Shown here one piece after another: positions 35,205 to 44,189 of a stretch of 64,000 nt of DNA. How positions within the stretch are numbered: position 1 is the stretch's first letter; every line of letters begins with the position of its first letter. The notes under the pieces are model-generated. The model worked only from the letters and a program-made list of their open reading frames with translations. It ran no database searches and was not told the origin of the DNA. The stretch lies in contig NZ_JACETV010000004.1 in assembly GCF_013912375.1 (NCBI RefSeq), positions 124,001 through 188,000 of the forward strand. Reading direction: 5' to 3'. The position numbers and the translations under genes are program-made. Source of the DNA: Emticicia sp. BO119. Lineage in GTDB: Bacteria; Bacteroidota; Bacteroidia; Cytophagales; Spirosomataceae.

Positions 35205-35240
35205 AAAGAATCCCTGATAAAACAGTCAGGGATTCTTTTT
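35203..35240. terminator. bidirectional terminator
   Basis: A perfect 15-bp stem AAAAAGAATCCCTGA/TCAGGGATTCTTTTT with an 8-base loop. It overlaps the stop of the lipoprotein gene and lies 5 bases from the stop of the VWA gene, serving both. Confidence 0.9.
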
Positions 35241-35244
35241 ATTC

Positions 35245-37134
35245 TTAGTTATCATGTGCTAATTCTTTGCCTGATAACAATTGTGCCATCTTAACCAATT
35301 TAATAAATTCGGCTCGATACCCCTCTTCATCATTTCCTCTGGCCGATTTTGCAGTAGAAATAATATGATCGTAATTAGCAAACCCTTTAAAGCGTGATTG
35401 TCTCAATAGTAAACCAAATTCTGCTATTGAAGCCGCTAATCTGAAATCATCAGAAGTTTTGTCAAAAGTAGTATGTTTATCATACACTACTTCTTTAATT
35501 AATTTACTTGTATTTTCATCAGGCAGTTTATATCGTAACTTAATGGTCAACACTTCTTTGGAATTACTCAAGGGAGTAAGGTCTTTATTTTCCTGATATT
35601 TCAAGGGGTCAACCTTTCCTAAATATTGACTTTCAACCCCGGTCGGGACAATTTCATAAATAGCAGTTACGATATGTCCTGACCCCATTTCTCCTGCATC
35701 TTTCTTATCATCATTAAAATCTTCATTGTTTAACTTCCGATTTTCATAACCAATCAAACGGTAAGCTTTTACATATTTAGGGTTAAACTCCAATTGAAGT
35801 TTTACATCTTTCGCCACAGTAAAAAGTGTTCCGCCGAATTCTGTCACAAACTCTTTCCTGGCTTCTTGCAGGTCATCAATATAAGCATAGTTACCATTGC
35901 CTTTATCGGCCAGAGTTTCCATTTTATTATCTTTATAGTTACCCATACCAAAACCCAACACGCTCAGATATACTCCAGACTCTCTTTTAGTTTCAATAAG
36001 CGTTTTTAAATCTGCTTCGCTTGAAGTGCCAATATTAAAGTCTCCGTCAGTTGCCAGAATTACACGATTATTTCCCCTATTAATAAAGTTTTCTGCTGCA
36101 ATTTTATATGCCAATTTAATACCCTCTCCTCCGGCTGTAGAACCTCCTGCTTGTAAGTTTTCCAAAGCCTCTTTTATCTTATTTTTCTCTTTACCCGATG
36201 TTGATGGTAAAACCGTTCCAGCAGCACCAGCATATACTACAATAGCTACGTGGTCTTTAGGGCGTAGTTGATCAACTAATAGCTTAAAACCCTGTTTCAA
36301 TAAAGGCAATTTATTATAATCACTCATAGAGCCGGACACATCAATCAGGAAAACCAGATTAGAGGCTGGTAGATTATCAGCAGGCATTTTCTTTGCCTGT
36401 AAGCCAATATGTAACAATTTTAATCCTTCATTCCATGGAGAATCGGAGATTTCAGTCTGAAAACTTACCGGATCTTTACCATTTGGTTGCTCATAACTGT
36501 AGTCGAAGTAATTAATCATTTCCTCAATACGAATCGCATCTTTTGGAGGTAATTGTCCGTTATTAAGCATTCTGCGTATATTGGTATAAGCAGCTCTGTC
36601 TACATCAATCGAGAAAGTAGTAAGAGCATCTTTCTTGGTTTCATGAAATACATTTTCTTCAAAGATGCTGTACTCTTCTGTATTATACTCGGCAGCTCTG
36701 ATGCTATTCATTATCGGTGCAGGAGCATATAAACCACCACCGGGCATTGTTTTAGCTTTGCTCATGTTGACAGACTTTGCTTCTTTATCATACGTTTGCG
36801 TGCTGTAACCCGTTATAACGACTTCATCTAAAGAGGCATTATCTGATTCAAGTTTCACATTCCATACAGATTTTTCATCTGTTACTTTCACTTCTTTAGT
36901 AGCATAACCGATACTGCTAAAAACCAACGTGCTTCGCATTGTTGAAACTTTAATACTGTACTTACCATTCGCATCTGTTACTGTGCCATTGCTGGTTCCT
37001 TTTATAACTACGTTAACACCCGGTATAGGAGCGTTGTCGTCAGCAGCAGTAACAATACCCTTAATGGTACGCTCTTGTGTAAAAATGAACCCTAAATAGA
37101 GAGTCAAAGTCAGAAGCAATAATTTAATTCCCAT
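35245..37134 (-). CDS. von Willebrand factor A protein with CarboxypepD-like domain (YfbK-type)
   Basis: The start is placed at the ATG at 37134 (MGIKLLLLTL), which begins the signal peptide; a start at 37155 would only add seven polar residues. The mature protein has three parts. First, a carboxypeptidase-regulatory-like domain (TIKGIVTAADDNAPIPGVNVVIKG). Second, a YfbK-type N-terminal segment (TFSIDVDRAAYTNIRRMLNNG). Third, a VWA domain with an intact MIDAS (LVFLIDVSGSM, Thr/Asp in ILATDGDFNIG), followed by the DUF3520-type C-terminus ending in a helical tail. About 629 residues, exported. It probably binds metal and protein ligands in the envelope. It diverges from the sigma factor gene at 37303, an association that suggests shared regulation. 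Confidence 0.88.
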   Translation of the reverse strand: MGIKLLLLTLTLYLGFIFTQERTIKGIVTAADDNAPIPGVNVVIKGTSNGTVTDANGKYSIKVSTMRSTLVFSSIGYATKEVKVTDEKSVWNVKLESDNASLDEVVITGYSTQTYDKEAKSVNMSKAKTMPGGGLYAPAPIMNSIRAAEYNTEEYSIFEENVFHETKKDALTTFSIDVDRAAYTNIRRMLNNGQLPPKDAIRIEEMINYFDYSYEQPNGKDPVSFQTEISDSPWNEGLKLLHIGLQAKKMPADNLPASNLVFLIDVSGSMSDYNKLPLLKQGFKLLVDQLRPKDHVAIVVYAGAAGTVLPSTSGKEKNKIKEALENLQAGGSTAGGEGIKLAYKIAAENFINRGNNRVILATDGDFNIGTSSEADLKTLIETKRESGVYLSVLGFGMGNYKDNKMETLADKGNGNYAYIDDLQEARKEFVTEFGGTLFTVAKDVKLQLEFNPKYVKAYRLIGYENRKLNNEDFNDDKKDAGEMGSGHIVTAIYEIVPTGVESQYLGKVDPLKYQENKDLTPLSNSKEVLTIKLRYKLPDENTSKLIKEVVYDKHTTFDKTSDDFRLAASIAEFGLLLRQSRFKGFANYDHIISTAKSARGNDEEGYRAEFIKLVKMAQLLSGKELAHDN

Positions 37135-37266
37135 AATTTTATCATCCCCAATCAATTTTGTAAGAAGCTTTCATGGTATTGGGGTAATTGTTAGAACATG
37201 AAATCTTCGTGATTTCCCTATTGATGAAGACTTTCTAAAAATTCCATAAAATTTTTAGAAAAAAAT

Positions 37267-37274
37267 TAAATTTG
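37267..37274 (+). promoter_or_regulatory. TAnnTTTG element before the ECF sigma gene
   Basis: TAAATTTG ending 28 bases before the ATG at 37303. No -33 TTG at the normal spacing, so possibly activator-dependent or recognised by another sigma factor. Confidence 0.5.
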
Positions 37275-37302
37275 TTTTTTCAACGCCTGTAAATAGTGAC
37301 TC

Positions 37303-37878
37303 ATGCAATTTTTGAAACGCAAATCTAAACCCCAGACTGATGCTGAATATATAGCAGCCTTTCAGGCCAGTGGCGATTTGAATGTATTGGGAGAATTGTA
37401 TGAGCGCAATATGGAAATGGTTTTTGCCATTTGTTACAAATACCTGCGAGATGAAGAGGAAAGTAAGGATGCTACGATGGAGATTTTTGAGCAGTTGATA
37501 AGTGATTTAAAGAAGCATCAGGTAAATAATTTTAAGAGTTGGTTGCATAGTGTAGCCCGTAATTATTGTTTGATGCAATTGAGGACAAGAAAGGTGGAAG
37601 TCGGTGGGTTAGAAATTTCGGATGAAGATTTTGTGGAAAATGAACCTTTTATGCATCTAACAGATGATGAAATAGATTTGGAGGAGGATTTACTAAAACT
37701 GGAAAATTGTATTGGTAAATTAGAACATGAACAAAAATCGTGTGTTGAGTTGTTTTATCTGCAAGAAAAATGCTACAAAGACATTGCTGAAACAACAGGG
37801 TTTGATTTGAATAAGGTAAAAAGTTATATTCAGAATGGGAAGCGGAACTTAAAAATTTGTATGGAAAAGAACCAATAA
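37303..37878 (+). CDS. ECF-type RNA polymerase sigma factor
   Basis: 191 residues with the two sigma-70 modules. Region 2 runs from FQASGDLNVLGELYERNMEMVFAIC to the -10-binding EESKDATMEIFEQL, then SWLHSVARNYCLMQLR. Region 4 is KLENCIGKLEHEQKSCVELFYLQEKCYKDIAETTGFDLNKVKSYIQNGKRNLK, a helix-turn-helix. There is no region 1.1 or 3, as expected for the extracytoplasmic-function class. Its stop overlaps the start of the next gene (TAATG), so the two are translationally coupled, and the partner likely acts as its membrane regulator. It diverges from the VWA gene. Confidence 0.92.
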   Translation: MQFLKRKSKPQTDAEYIAAFQASGDLNVLGELYERNMEMVFAICYKYLRDEEESKDATMEIFEQLISDLKKHQVNNFKSWLHSVARNYCLMQLRTRKVEVGGLEISDEDFVENEPFMHLTDDEIDLEEDLLKLENCIGKLEHEQKSCVELFYLQEKCYKDIAETTGFDLNKVKSYIQNGKRNLKICMEKNQ

Positions 37879-39215
37879 TGGCAAAGAAAAAGCAAATATT
37901 TAATACTGAACACAATGCACTCTCAGCCGAAGACCTGAAAAGGTATGAAGCCGGAGAAATGACTTTCCAGGAAATGAATCGGGTAGAAAGAATATTACTC
38001 GAACAGCCTTTCTATGCTGATGCCGTGGAAGGGTTTTCGGAAATTAAAAAAGACCAGATTTCAACCAATAAAAACCTGACTGACCTTAAAGCCAAATTAA
38101 GAAACAGAACCAATCAAACATTTACTAAGCCAGCACCTATATTTACGATAGCCAAAATCTGGAAACCTGTGAGTATAGCGGCAACTTTGCTACTTATTTT
38201 TACAGGAACTTATTATTTAATGGATAATAAGCAAAATAAAGCAGATAAGGCTATTTTAATGAAAAATGAAGCCGTTGAAGATAATTTATCAGCGCCTGTG
38301 GCGAATGTGCCTATTGCCAAAGAAGATAATACAGCAACCTCAAATAAAGGCGCAAATGTGGCCTACATTGAAGAAAAACGAAAACAAGCCCTTAAAAACA
38401 GCACTCAGGCAGAAGCGATAGTAAAAGAGTCAGAAGAGTTATCTGTTGCGAAGGAGGCAATAGCAAGTGTTATTGCTAACCCACATGAGGCAGATAAATT
38501 AGCAACGGATACTCCATCGCCAACAGCAGGAGTAGCATCAGCGCCGATGGCTGTAGAAAAAAAAGCTGTTGCAGATAGAGACGAAGCTATAGTTCAAAGC
38601 AGGTCAATAGGTGGGGCAGGTCGTTTGGCAGGAGCGGCTGTATCAGGTACAGTAGTGGATGAAGACAATGCGCCTATGAAGGACGTAACAGTTAATATAA
38701 AAGGTAACGCAAATGGTATCAGAACGGATGAAGAAGGAAAGTTCAGCTTAAGAGATGCCCGGAGAGGTGACATAATTGTATTCAATAGCAAGGTTATGCC
38801 CCAAATGGAGATACCGTTCAATAACCTGCCTAATAAAATTGTCTATAGCGAGCACAATATCAATCTGCCAAGTAAGCCTAAAGTTCCTGCGGGTAGTATA
38901 AATGATAGCATGTTTGAAAAAGCAGCTACTTATGCAAAACCCGAATTTGGATGGGATGCCTATGAAGTATATCTGAATGAAAATACAAAACGCCCCCCCA
39001 AAGCTTTGCAAATGAATATTAAAGGGCGCGTAATAGTCAATTTTATAATCAACGAAAAAGGAGAATTATCTGATTTTACAATAATAAAAAGTTTGGGTTA
39101 TGGTTGTGATGAAGAGGCCATCCGGCTGATAAAAAATGGTCCTAAATGGTTTCCAGCTACTAAAGAAGAAAAACCAGTATCAAGCTCAAAGCATGTAATA
39201 GTTAAGTTCAGATAA
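37878..39215 (+). CDS. membrane protein with CarboxypepD-like and TonB C-terminal domains, likely sigma regulator
   Basis: The start is taken at the ATG at 37878 (MAKKKQIFNT), which overlaps the sigma gene stop; the longer reading would lie within the sigma gene. Order in 445 residues: a cytoplasmic N-terminal segment of about 90 residues with an anti-sigma-like helical pattern (LSAEDLKRYEAGEMTFQEMNRVERILLEQPFYADAVEGF), one transmembrane helix (PVSIAATLLLIFTGTYYLM), a low-complexity Ala/Glu/Lys periplasmic stalk, a CarboxypepD-like domain (SGTVVDEDNAPMKDVTVNIKG) and a TonB C-terminal domain (NIKGRVIVNFIINEKGELSD). It therefore could hold the sigma factor and contact an outer-membrane partner. 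The anti-sigma role is inference. Confidence 0.82.
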   Translation: MAKKKQIFNTEHNALSAEDLKRYEAGEMTFQEMNRVERILLEQPFYADAVEGFSEIKKDQISTNKNLTDLKAKLRNRTNQTFTKPAPIFTIAKIWKPVSIAATLLLIFTGTYYLMDNKQNKADKAILMKNEAVEDNLSAPVANVPIAKEDNTATSNKGANVAYIEEKRKQALKNSTQAEAIVKESEELSVAKEAIASVIANPHEADKLATDTPSPTAGVASAPMAVEKKAVADRDEAIVQSRSIGGAGRLAGAAVSGTVVDEDNAPMKDVTVNIKGNANGIRTDEEGKFSLRDARRGDIIVFNSKVMPQMEIPFNNLPNKIVYSEHNINLPSKPKVPAGSINDSMFEKAATYAKPEFGWDAYEVYLNENTKRPPKALQMNIKGRVIVNFIINEKGELSDFTIIKSLGYGCDEEAIRLIKNGPKWFPATKEEKPVSSSKHVIVKFR

Positions 39216-39226
39216 TAGTCAGTTCT

Positions 39227-40588
39227 TTATTTTATTAAAGTAATAGTACCCTGCAAAGTAATTTCTTTATTAGTATTATTTTTAATTTTTAAAAGATACT
39301 CATACAAGCCTGCAGGCTGTTCGTCACCACTCCATGCCTCATAAGGGTAGTTAATTAACTTCACGACATGGCCTCTGCGATTAAAGATTTTGAGACTGAT
39401 AAATTTTTCTAAATCGCCAAATAGTATTAGTTCATCGTTTTTTCCATCACCATTTGGGCTGAAAGCAGTAGGTATGTGAATAGGAATTCCTGTTTCACAT
39501 AAAAACATATTATTTTTAACACAAAGTTTTTCACTTATATAAATACTACCATTACTTGTATAACTTACCTGATAACAATTCTCTTCATTGCAGACAATCT
39601 CATTATCCATATAAGAAGTATTATTGACAGTTATTTGAACGCTATTATTCTTAGTTAGTTTAACGTCTTTGAAAGACTCAGGCATAGGCTTTGTCCAGGT
39701 CAATTCATTACCCTCTGCTGTTGGATTTAGTTTAAAGTTAATATCACAGACTTCTTTTGAGGTTGTATTGGTAAAACACGCATTTTGTAATTGGATGCTA
39801 TAACAGGCATTAGAATTTTGGTTATCAAACAAAATCTGTGTTTGGCCTAATTTACCTTTTTGAGAAAGTAAGACTTGCCCGTTGGCTAAAATAGCATAAT
39901 CATCACCTGTTTCATTATTAAAACTGATTGCAAATTTGTTTGTGCTTGTTTTAATCAGTTCCTGAATTTTTGGTTCGTTAATAACCGGAAATTTCAAATT
40001 AATGCTGTTAGTTCCCCCACAATCTTCTACAATGTATCCGCCCGTCACACTGATTTTTTTATCTGTTTTATTAGCATAGGTATGGGAAACAGGAACAGTT
40101 GGTAAATAGACTTTTTCAAGCATAGAACCATCTCCCCAGTTTATGAAGCAATAGTCATAAGGAATGGTTCCGTTTTTTCTTATATCGCTGAGGTTCAAGT
40201 TAACAGTATTGTCACAAATTTTCGAGCTGATTTCAATTCTGGCAGTATCTAATACTGTAATGACAGCACAGATTCTTAGTTCCTGTCCATTGTCTTTTCT
40301 GAATGAAATCTGCATAAGTTTATACGCACCGGGTTGTGTGTAAGTATAGGTTTTTTCTTTGACAGTATTAGTGGGCGGGCCTCCTTTATAATTAAATACA
40401 TACTGATGGTCATTAGAGTTATCGTCTGTCTTTTCAACCACAACAGTAAAGGGTACACAACCAACGGTCTCTTGTGTAAATAAAGCACCAGTACCGATAT
40501 TAGGGCCAATACATTGGTCATTTCCCTGGCTAAAAGTTAATAAGGGAAAGAAGAAGCATAAAAGAATGGTATGATAAATACCTTTCAA
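39227..40588 (-). CDS. T9SS-secreted protein with type-B (gliding-associated) C-terminal domain
   Basis: 453 residues with a signal peptide ending near LTFSQG. The N-terminal third contains a PKD-like domain with paired cysteines (VGCVPFTVVVEKTDD, NYKGG, PGAYKLMQISFR). The C-terminus, IPTAFSPNGDGKNDELILFG followed by LKIFNRRGHVVK and YPYEAWSGDE, then PAGLYEYLLKI, is the type-B sorting domain that directs export through the type IX system. The middle has further cysteine-containing beta segments. It is probably a surface or extracellular adhesin-like protein; binding target unknown. It links functionally to GldJ elsewhere in the window. Confidence 0.9.
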   Translation of the reverse strand: MKGIYHTILLCFFFPLLTFSQGNDQCIGPNIGTGALFTQETVGCVPFTVVVEKTDDNSNDHQYVFNYKGGPPTNTVKEKTYTYTQPGAYKLMQISFRKDNGQELRICAVITVLDTARIEISSKICDNTVNLNLSDIRKNGTIPYDYCFINWGDGSMLEKVYLPTVPVSHTYANKTDKKISVTGGYIVEDCGGTNSINLKFPVINEPKIQELIKTSTNKFAISFNNETGDDYAILANGQVLLSQKGKLGQTQILFDNQNSNACYSIQLQNACFTNTTSKEVCDINFKLNPTAEGNELTWTKPMPESFKDVKLTKNNSVQITVNNTSYMDNEIVCNEENCYQVSYTSNGSIYISEKLCVKNNMFLCETGIPIHIPTAFSPNGDGKNDELILFGDLEKFISLKIFNRRGHVVKLINYPYEAWSGDEQPAGLYEYLLKIKNNTNKEITLQGTITLIK

Positions 40589-40625
40589 AGTTCAGAAAGA
40601 GGTTAAAGTAAATTGTCTTAAACAA

Positions 40626-40664
40626 AAAAGGCTTTCTAAGCATTTCGAACTTAAAAAGCCTTTT
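40626..40664. terminator. hairpin between the T9SS cargo gene and the heme/HEAT gene
   Basis: A 10-bp stem AAAAGGCTTT/AAAGCCTTTT with a 19-base loop. Both arms carry A/T runs. It terminates the minus-strand heme/HEAT gene just before the T9SS cargo gene. Confidence 0.75.
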
Positions 40665-40680
40665 CAGAATATAAAGCTAA

Positions 40681-43600
40681 TTACTTTTTCAGATTAGACA
40701 AAAATTCTACCATATCTCTCACCTCTCTCTTCGACATCAAAGTGCCCATAGGAGGCATGGCCGATGGCATATTTTCTCTTTTGGTAATTCTGGCTACCGG
40801 AATTACCAATGGTTCAGCATCAGAGGTAGTGATTGTGAGTTCGCTTTCTGTTTCTTTGGCCAATGTTCCGGTTACCTCCTGGCCATCTTTCAGCTTAAGT
40901 GTAACTGCCCCAAAACCAGGAGAAATTCTGGCACTTGGCTCAATCAGAGCCTGTAAAATCTGCTCCCGGCTTAATACATCACCAATATGTGTTAAAGGTG
41001 GGCCAACGGCACCTCCACTCCCACCAATAGCATGGCATCTTACGCATTGTCCGGTAGGATTGGTATTGAAGTACTGACGACCCGCAAATCTGTTCCCACC
41101 AAAAAGGGACTCTCTGAACTCGTCCATTGGTGAATTATGTACACTATTAGCAGCTAATTTGGCTTTCAGACTTTCAGAACCAGAAGCATTAACGGCTTCT
41201 GTTAATTCTAAGGAGATATTTGGAGACAATTTATTATCGATTAATTGTGTAACCAAATTATCCAGGATTACCTGTGTTTTATCTGCGTCCATCTTCGATA
41301 ATACCACTAACATCTGTTGTTGTTCTCTGATACTTCCTTTGGTAAAGATAGAATTAACAATTACTGGCAAAGACTCTTTTGTTACGTTTGTATTGTTCAA
41401 TAGTCCTAAAGCAGCGGTTCTTACATTCTCATCTTTATCGTCCATACCCTTTTTCATGAGAGCGTCCATACCAGAGTATTTCAATCTGTCTAAAGAACCC
41501 AAAATAGCTGTTTTTACTTTGGCATCAGTGCTGGCATCATAAATAGCTACCAATTGGTTATTTGCGTCAGGTATGTTTAAGTCGGCCAATAAACCAGCGA
41601 TTGCAATTTGAGTTTCAGGATTTTTCTCTTTCAGAAACTCTGCGATATAAGGCTGTATTTTACCTTTTGCCATGGCAGCATCTCTTTGCAGCTTACCACG
41701 GTAACGACCATCGACACGGTCTAATACTGACGGATTTACCCATGAGCCTAAAGTTGCTAATGCCTCAGCCTTTATCTCATCTTTAATGTCTGTTCTTTTA
41801 GCAAAAGCAATCAGCATATCTAATTCTTTCTCACCGCCTACTCTTAAAGCGGCATTGATAGCCCTTCTGAGAACTACCTCCGATTTCAAACGGGTATCTT
41901 TCAAAGTAGCAGCTAAAGCAGGTAGAGCAGCCTCAATAGATGTATCATCATTGATACCTCTGGCGGCTTCGGCTACAATATATTCATCTGCGTCATTTAA
42001 GAAAACACTGATATTCGGGTCTTTCATTCTTCTCAAAACCAATACTGCGGCTGTTCTTAATGCCTTGCTCGAATTACTTGATAAAGCAATAATAGGGTCG
42101 GCTTTTCCGATTCTTGATAATGCTAACACGGCTGCGTGTCTGATATAAACATCTTCATCATTATTAGCTTTCAACAAATCTATTAAAGGCTGAACAGCAT
42201 CCTGGTTGGCGGTTCTTCCCAGTGCTTCTGCTGCAAAGAATCTTACACGAGCATTTGAACTTTTCAATAATGGTATTAATTGGCCGCTTAAAGATTTAAC
42301 ACGGGCATCACCAATGATTTTAGCAGCCTGGGCAACAATCTCTTCATCTGTATCACTCAATAATTCTCCAAGCGGAGAAGCATAAGAGCTATTCATACGT
42401 GTCAGCTGACCAATACCCCATATACCATGAACCCGGGCCAATTGGTTTTCTCTTTGTGCAATAGCCTTATTGAATACGGCAAATCCTCTTTTATCTCTTT
42501 TGGCTAACTCCATCTGCGCTTTTTGTCTGATACGCATATCTACGTTCATTAATAACGAATACAGCATGTCATCAGTTTGCGCAGGGTATTTCAGTTGAAT
42601 CAGTCGTTTAGTTTCTTCTCTTTGGGCTTTCAGGTCATTTTTATCGCTTGCTACATCTATTTTCCAAATTCTCCCATAGTTTTTAGTACCCCAGCCATTA
42701 ATCCAGTCAGCTACATATAATGCGCCATCAGGACCAAAACGGATACCTGTTGGTAAGATGCCACTTACTACGTCTTTTTCGCTATCGAATGCAAATGAGG
42801 CGCCTTTGGGTTTTAACCCAAAAGACCAGATATGCGAGCGGTTAGGTGTTCCTACAAATTCTACAAGGAAGAATTTGTTTTTCCATTCTGTACCTAGAGC
42901 AGTTCCGGGATTATAGACCATCCCTGTTGGGCCGTTGTGATAATTTCTGATAGGGGGAATGATATATGCCGCCTGGCCATCCCAACGAGGTTTGTATAAA
43001 CCTTCATCCATCCATACTTTATATTTGTTGTTTTTAGGATCGGTATATTTACCATATTGCCAGTTTGAACGCCAGCCTGCATCAGAACCCTCAACCACAT
43101 GTACTAATCTTTCACTTTCGCCCGGGTGGTCTCCATCGTTATCTGATGAAATAAGGTTGCCATATTCATCAAATACAAATTCGTGGGTGTTTCTCAAACC
43201 TGCTGCAAATATCTCAAAATCACTCCCGTCAGGATTAGAACGGGCAATAATACCCGAATTAGGATGTTCGTATTTTTTACCGTCTTTAGTAGTGATATTG
43301 GCACCAATATCTCCTATATTCCAGTAGATTCTTCCATCGGGGCCTTCAATCAGACCAGACATACCATGACCACTAAACCCGATATGTACACCATATCCAT
43401 GACTAATAGAGGTTTCCTGATCAATAATGCCATCGCCATTGGTGTCTTTCAATCGCCATACATCAGGCGCAATACCAACAAACATATCATTTTCTCTTGC
43501 TAAAATACCTCCTGCTACATCGGTAATTTCTTCATTGAAATCGCTCAGAATGCGGGTTGAAATATCCGCAATGCCATCATTATTTTTATCTTCTACACGC

Positions 43601-44088
43601 CATATTTCGTCCTGTTCAACAGCTAAGTCTTTCCAGTCGTGAGAACCGTCTTCATTCAGGTCTTTCACCCAAGAGTTTTCGTTGCTTTTTTCAGGCGCAA
43701 ACGTAGCTCTTAAAAAAGCCCGACGGTCTTCAACGGTTTGCAAGCCAATAGAAGGGGTCATCCAGTCACGGTGTCCACGAATATCGAACTCAGAGTTTTT
43801 CTGTCTGTTTGTTCGGGTCAGGTACACACGTCCATAGTCATCGATAGTCATAGAAACCGGGTCGGGTGCCAGCGAATCAGAAGCCCAAAGTGTCATCTGA
43901 AGCCCGTCAGCTAATTTAGCCGCCGTTTTTTCACGGATTTCTTTGGCTTTGGTAAACGCTTGTGCGGGGTCTTCTGTAACGACTATCGGTTTGTTTTTGG
44001 TTGTAGACGTACGCATACATGAAGCAACCAAACCGATTGATACAAGCAGGAGAGGAACCTTGCTTTTGAAGAGGTTTTTAAAGGTCAT
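40681..44088 (-). CDS. giant lipoprotein: dehydrogenase-like propeller, HEAT repeats and c-type heme domain
   Basis: 1135 residues. The signal peptide ends at a lipobox (LVASC, near residue 24). Residues of about 55-490 form a beta-propeller of the PVC-type, L-sorbosone/glucose-dehydrogenase-like kind (LADGLQMTLWASDSLAPDPVSM, GIRFGPDGALYVADWINGWG). About 490-960 is a run of HEAT-like repeats (SSNARVRFFAAEALGRTANQDAVQPLIDLL is a clear unit). The C-terminus has a single CVRCH heme c motif (about 1013-1017) followed by GGAVGPPLTHIG and MPPMG with the likely axial Met. It matches proteins annotated as PVC-type heme-binding CxxCH. It probably oxidises a sugar or alcohol in the envelope and passes electrons on; substrate unknown. 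Single gene unit. Confidence 0.85.
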   Translation of the reverse strand: MTFKNLFKSKVPLLLVSIGLVASCMRTSTTKNKPIVVTEDPAQAFTKAKEIREKTAAKLADGLQMTLWASDSLAPDPVSMTIDDYGRVYLTRTNRQKNSEFDIRGHRDWMTPSIGLQTVEDRRAFLRATFAPEKSNENSWVKDLNEDGSHDWKDLAVEQDEIWRVEDKNNDGIADISTRILSDFNEEITDVAGGILARENDMFVGIAPDVWRLKDTNGDGIIDQETSISHGYGVHIGFSGHGMSGLIEGPDGRIYWNIGDIGANITTKDGKKYEHPNSGIIARSNPDGSDFEIFAAGLRNTHEFVFDEYGNLISSDNDGDHPGESERLVHVVEGSDAGWRSNWQYGKYTDPKNNKYKVWMDEGLYKPRWDGQAAYIIPPIRNYHNGPTGMVYNPGTALGTEWKNKFFLVEFVGTPNRSHIWSFGLKPKGASFAFDSEKDVVSGILPTGIRFGPDGALYVADWINGWGTKNYGRIWKIDVASDKNDLKAQREETKRLIQLKYPAQTDDMLYSLLMNVDMRIRQKAQMELAKRDKRGFAVFNKAIAQRENQLARVHGIWGIGQLTRMNSSYASPLGELLSDTDEEIVAQAAKIIGDARVKSLSGQLIPLLKSSNARVRFFAAEALGRTANQDAVQPLIDLLKANNDEDVYIRHAAVLALSRIGKADPIIALSSNSSKALRTAAVLVLRRMKDPNISVFLNDADEYIVAEAARGINDDTSIEAALPALAATLKDTRLKSEVVLRRAINAALRVGGEKELDMLIAFAKRTDIKDEIKAEALATLGSWVNPSVLDRVDGRYRGKLQRDAAMAKGKIQPYIAEFLKEKNPETQIAIAGLLADLNIPDANNQLVAIYDASTDAKVKTAILGSLDRLKYSGMDALMKKGMDDKDENVRTAALGLLNNTNVTKESLPVIVNSIFTKGSIREQQQMLVVLSKMDADKTQVILDNLVTQLIDNKLSPNISLELTEAVNASGSESLKAKLAANSVHNSPMDEFRESLFGGNRFAGRQYFNTNPTGQCVRCHAIGGSGGAVGPPLTHIGDVLSREQILQALIEPSARISPGFGAVTLKLKDGQEVTGTLAKETESELTITTSDAEPLVIPVARITKRENMPSAMPPMGTLMSKREVRDMVEFLSNLKK

Positions 44089-44189
44089 GAGGTATTATAA
44101 AGATTAGAGATTGAAAATAGTGCCGAAAATTAGCAAATTCATGTTGATTTCAGACCATCGGTAAAGTGTTTTTAGCAAAAAATCAGCAA

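Noticed and set aside
41159-43642. Several plus-strand readings opposite the heme/HEAT gene
   Set aside because: Shadow readings of a well-supported 1135-residue gene on the minus strand.
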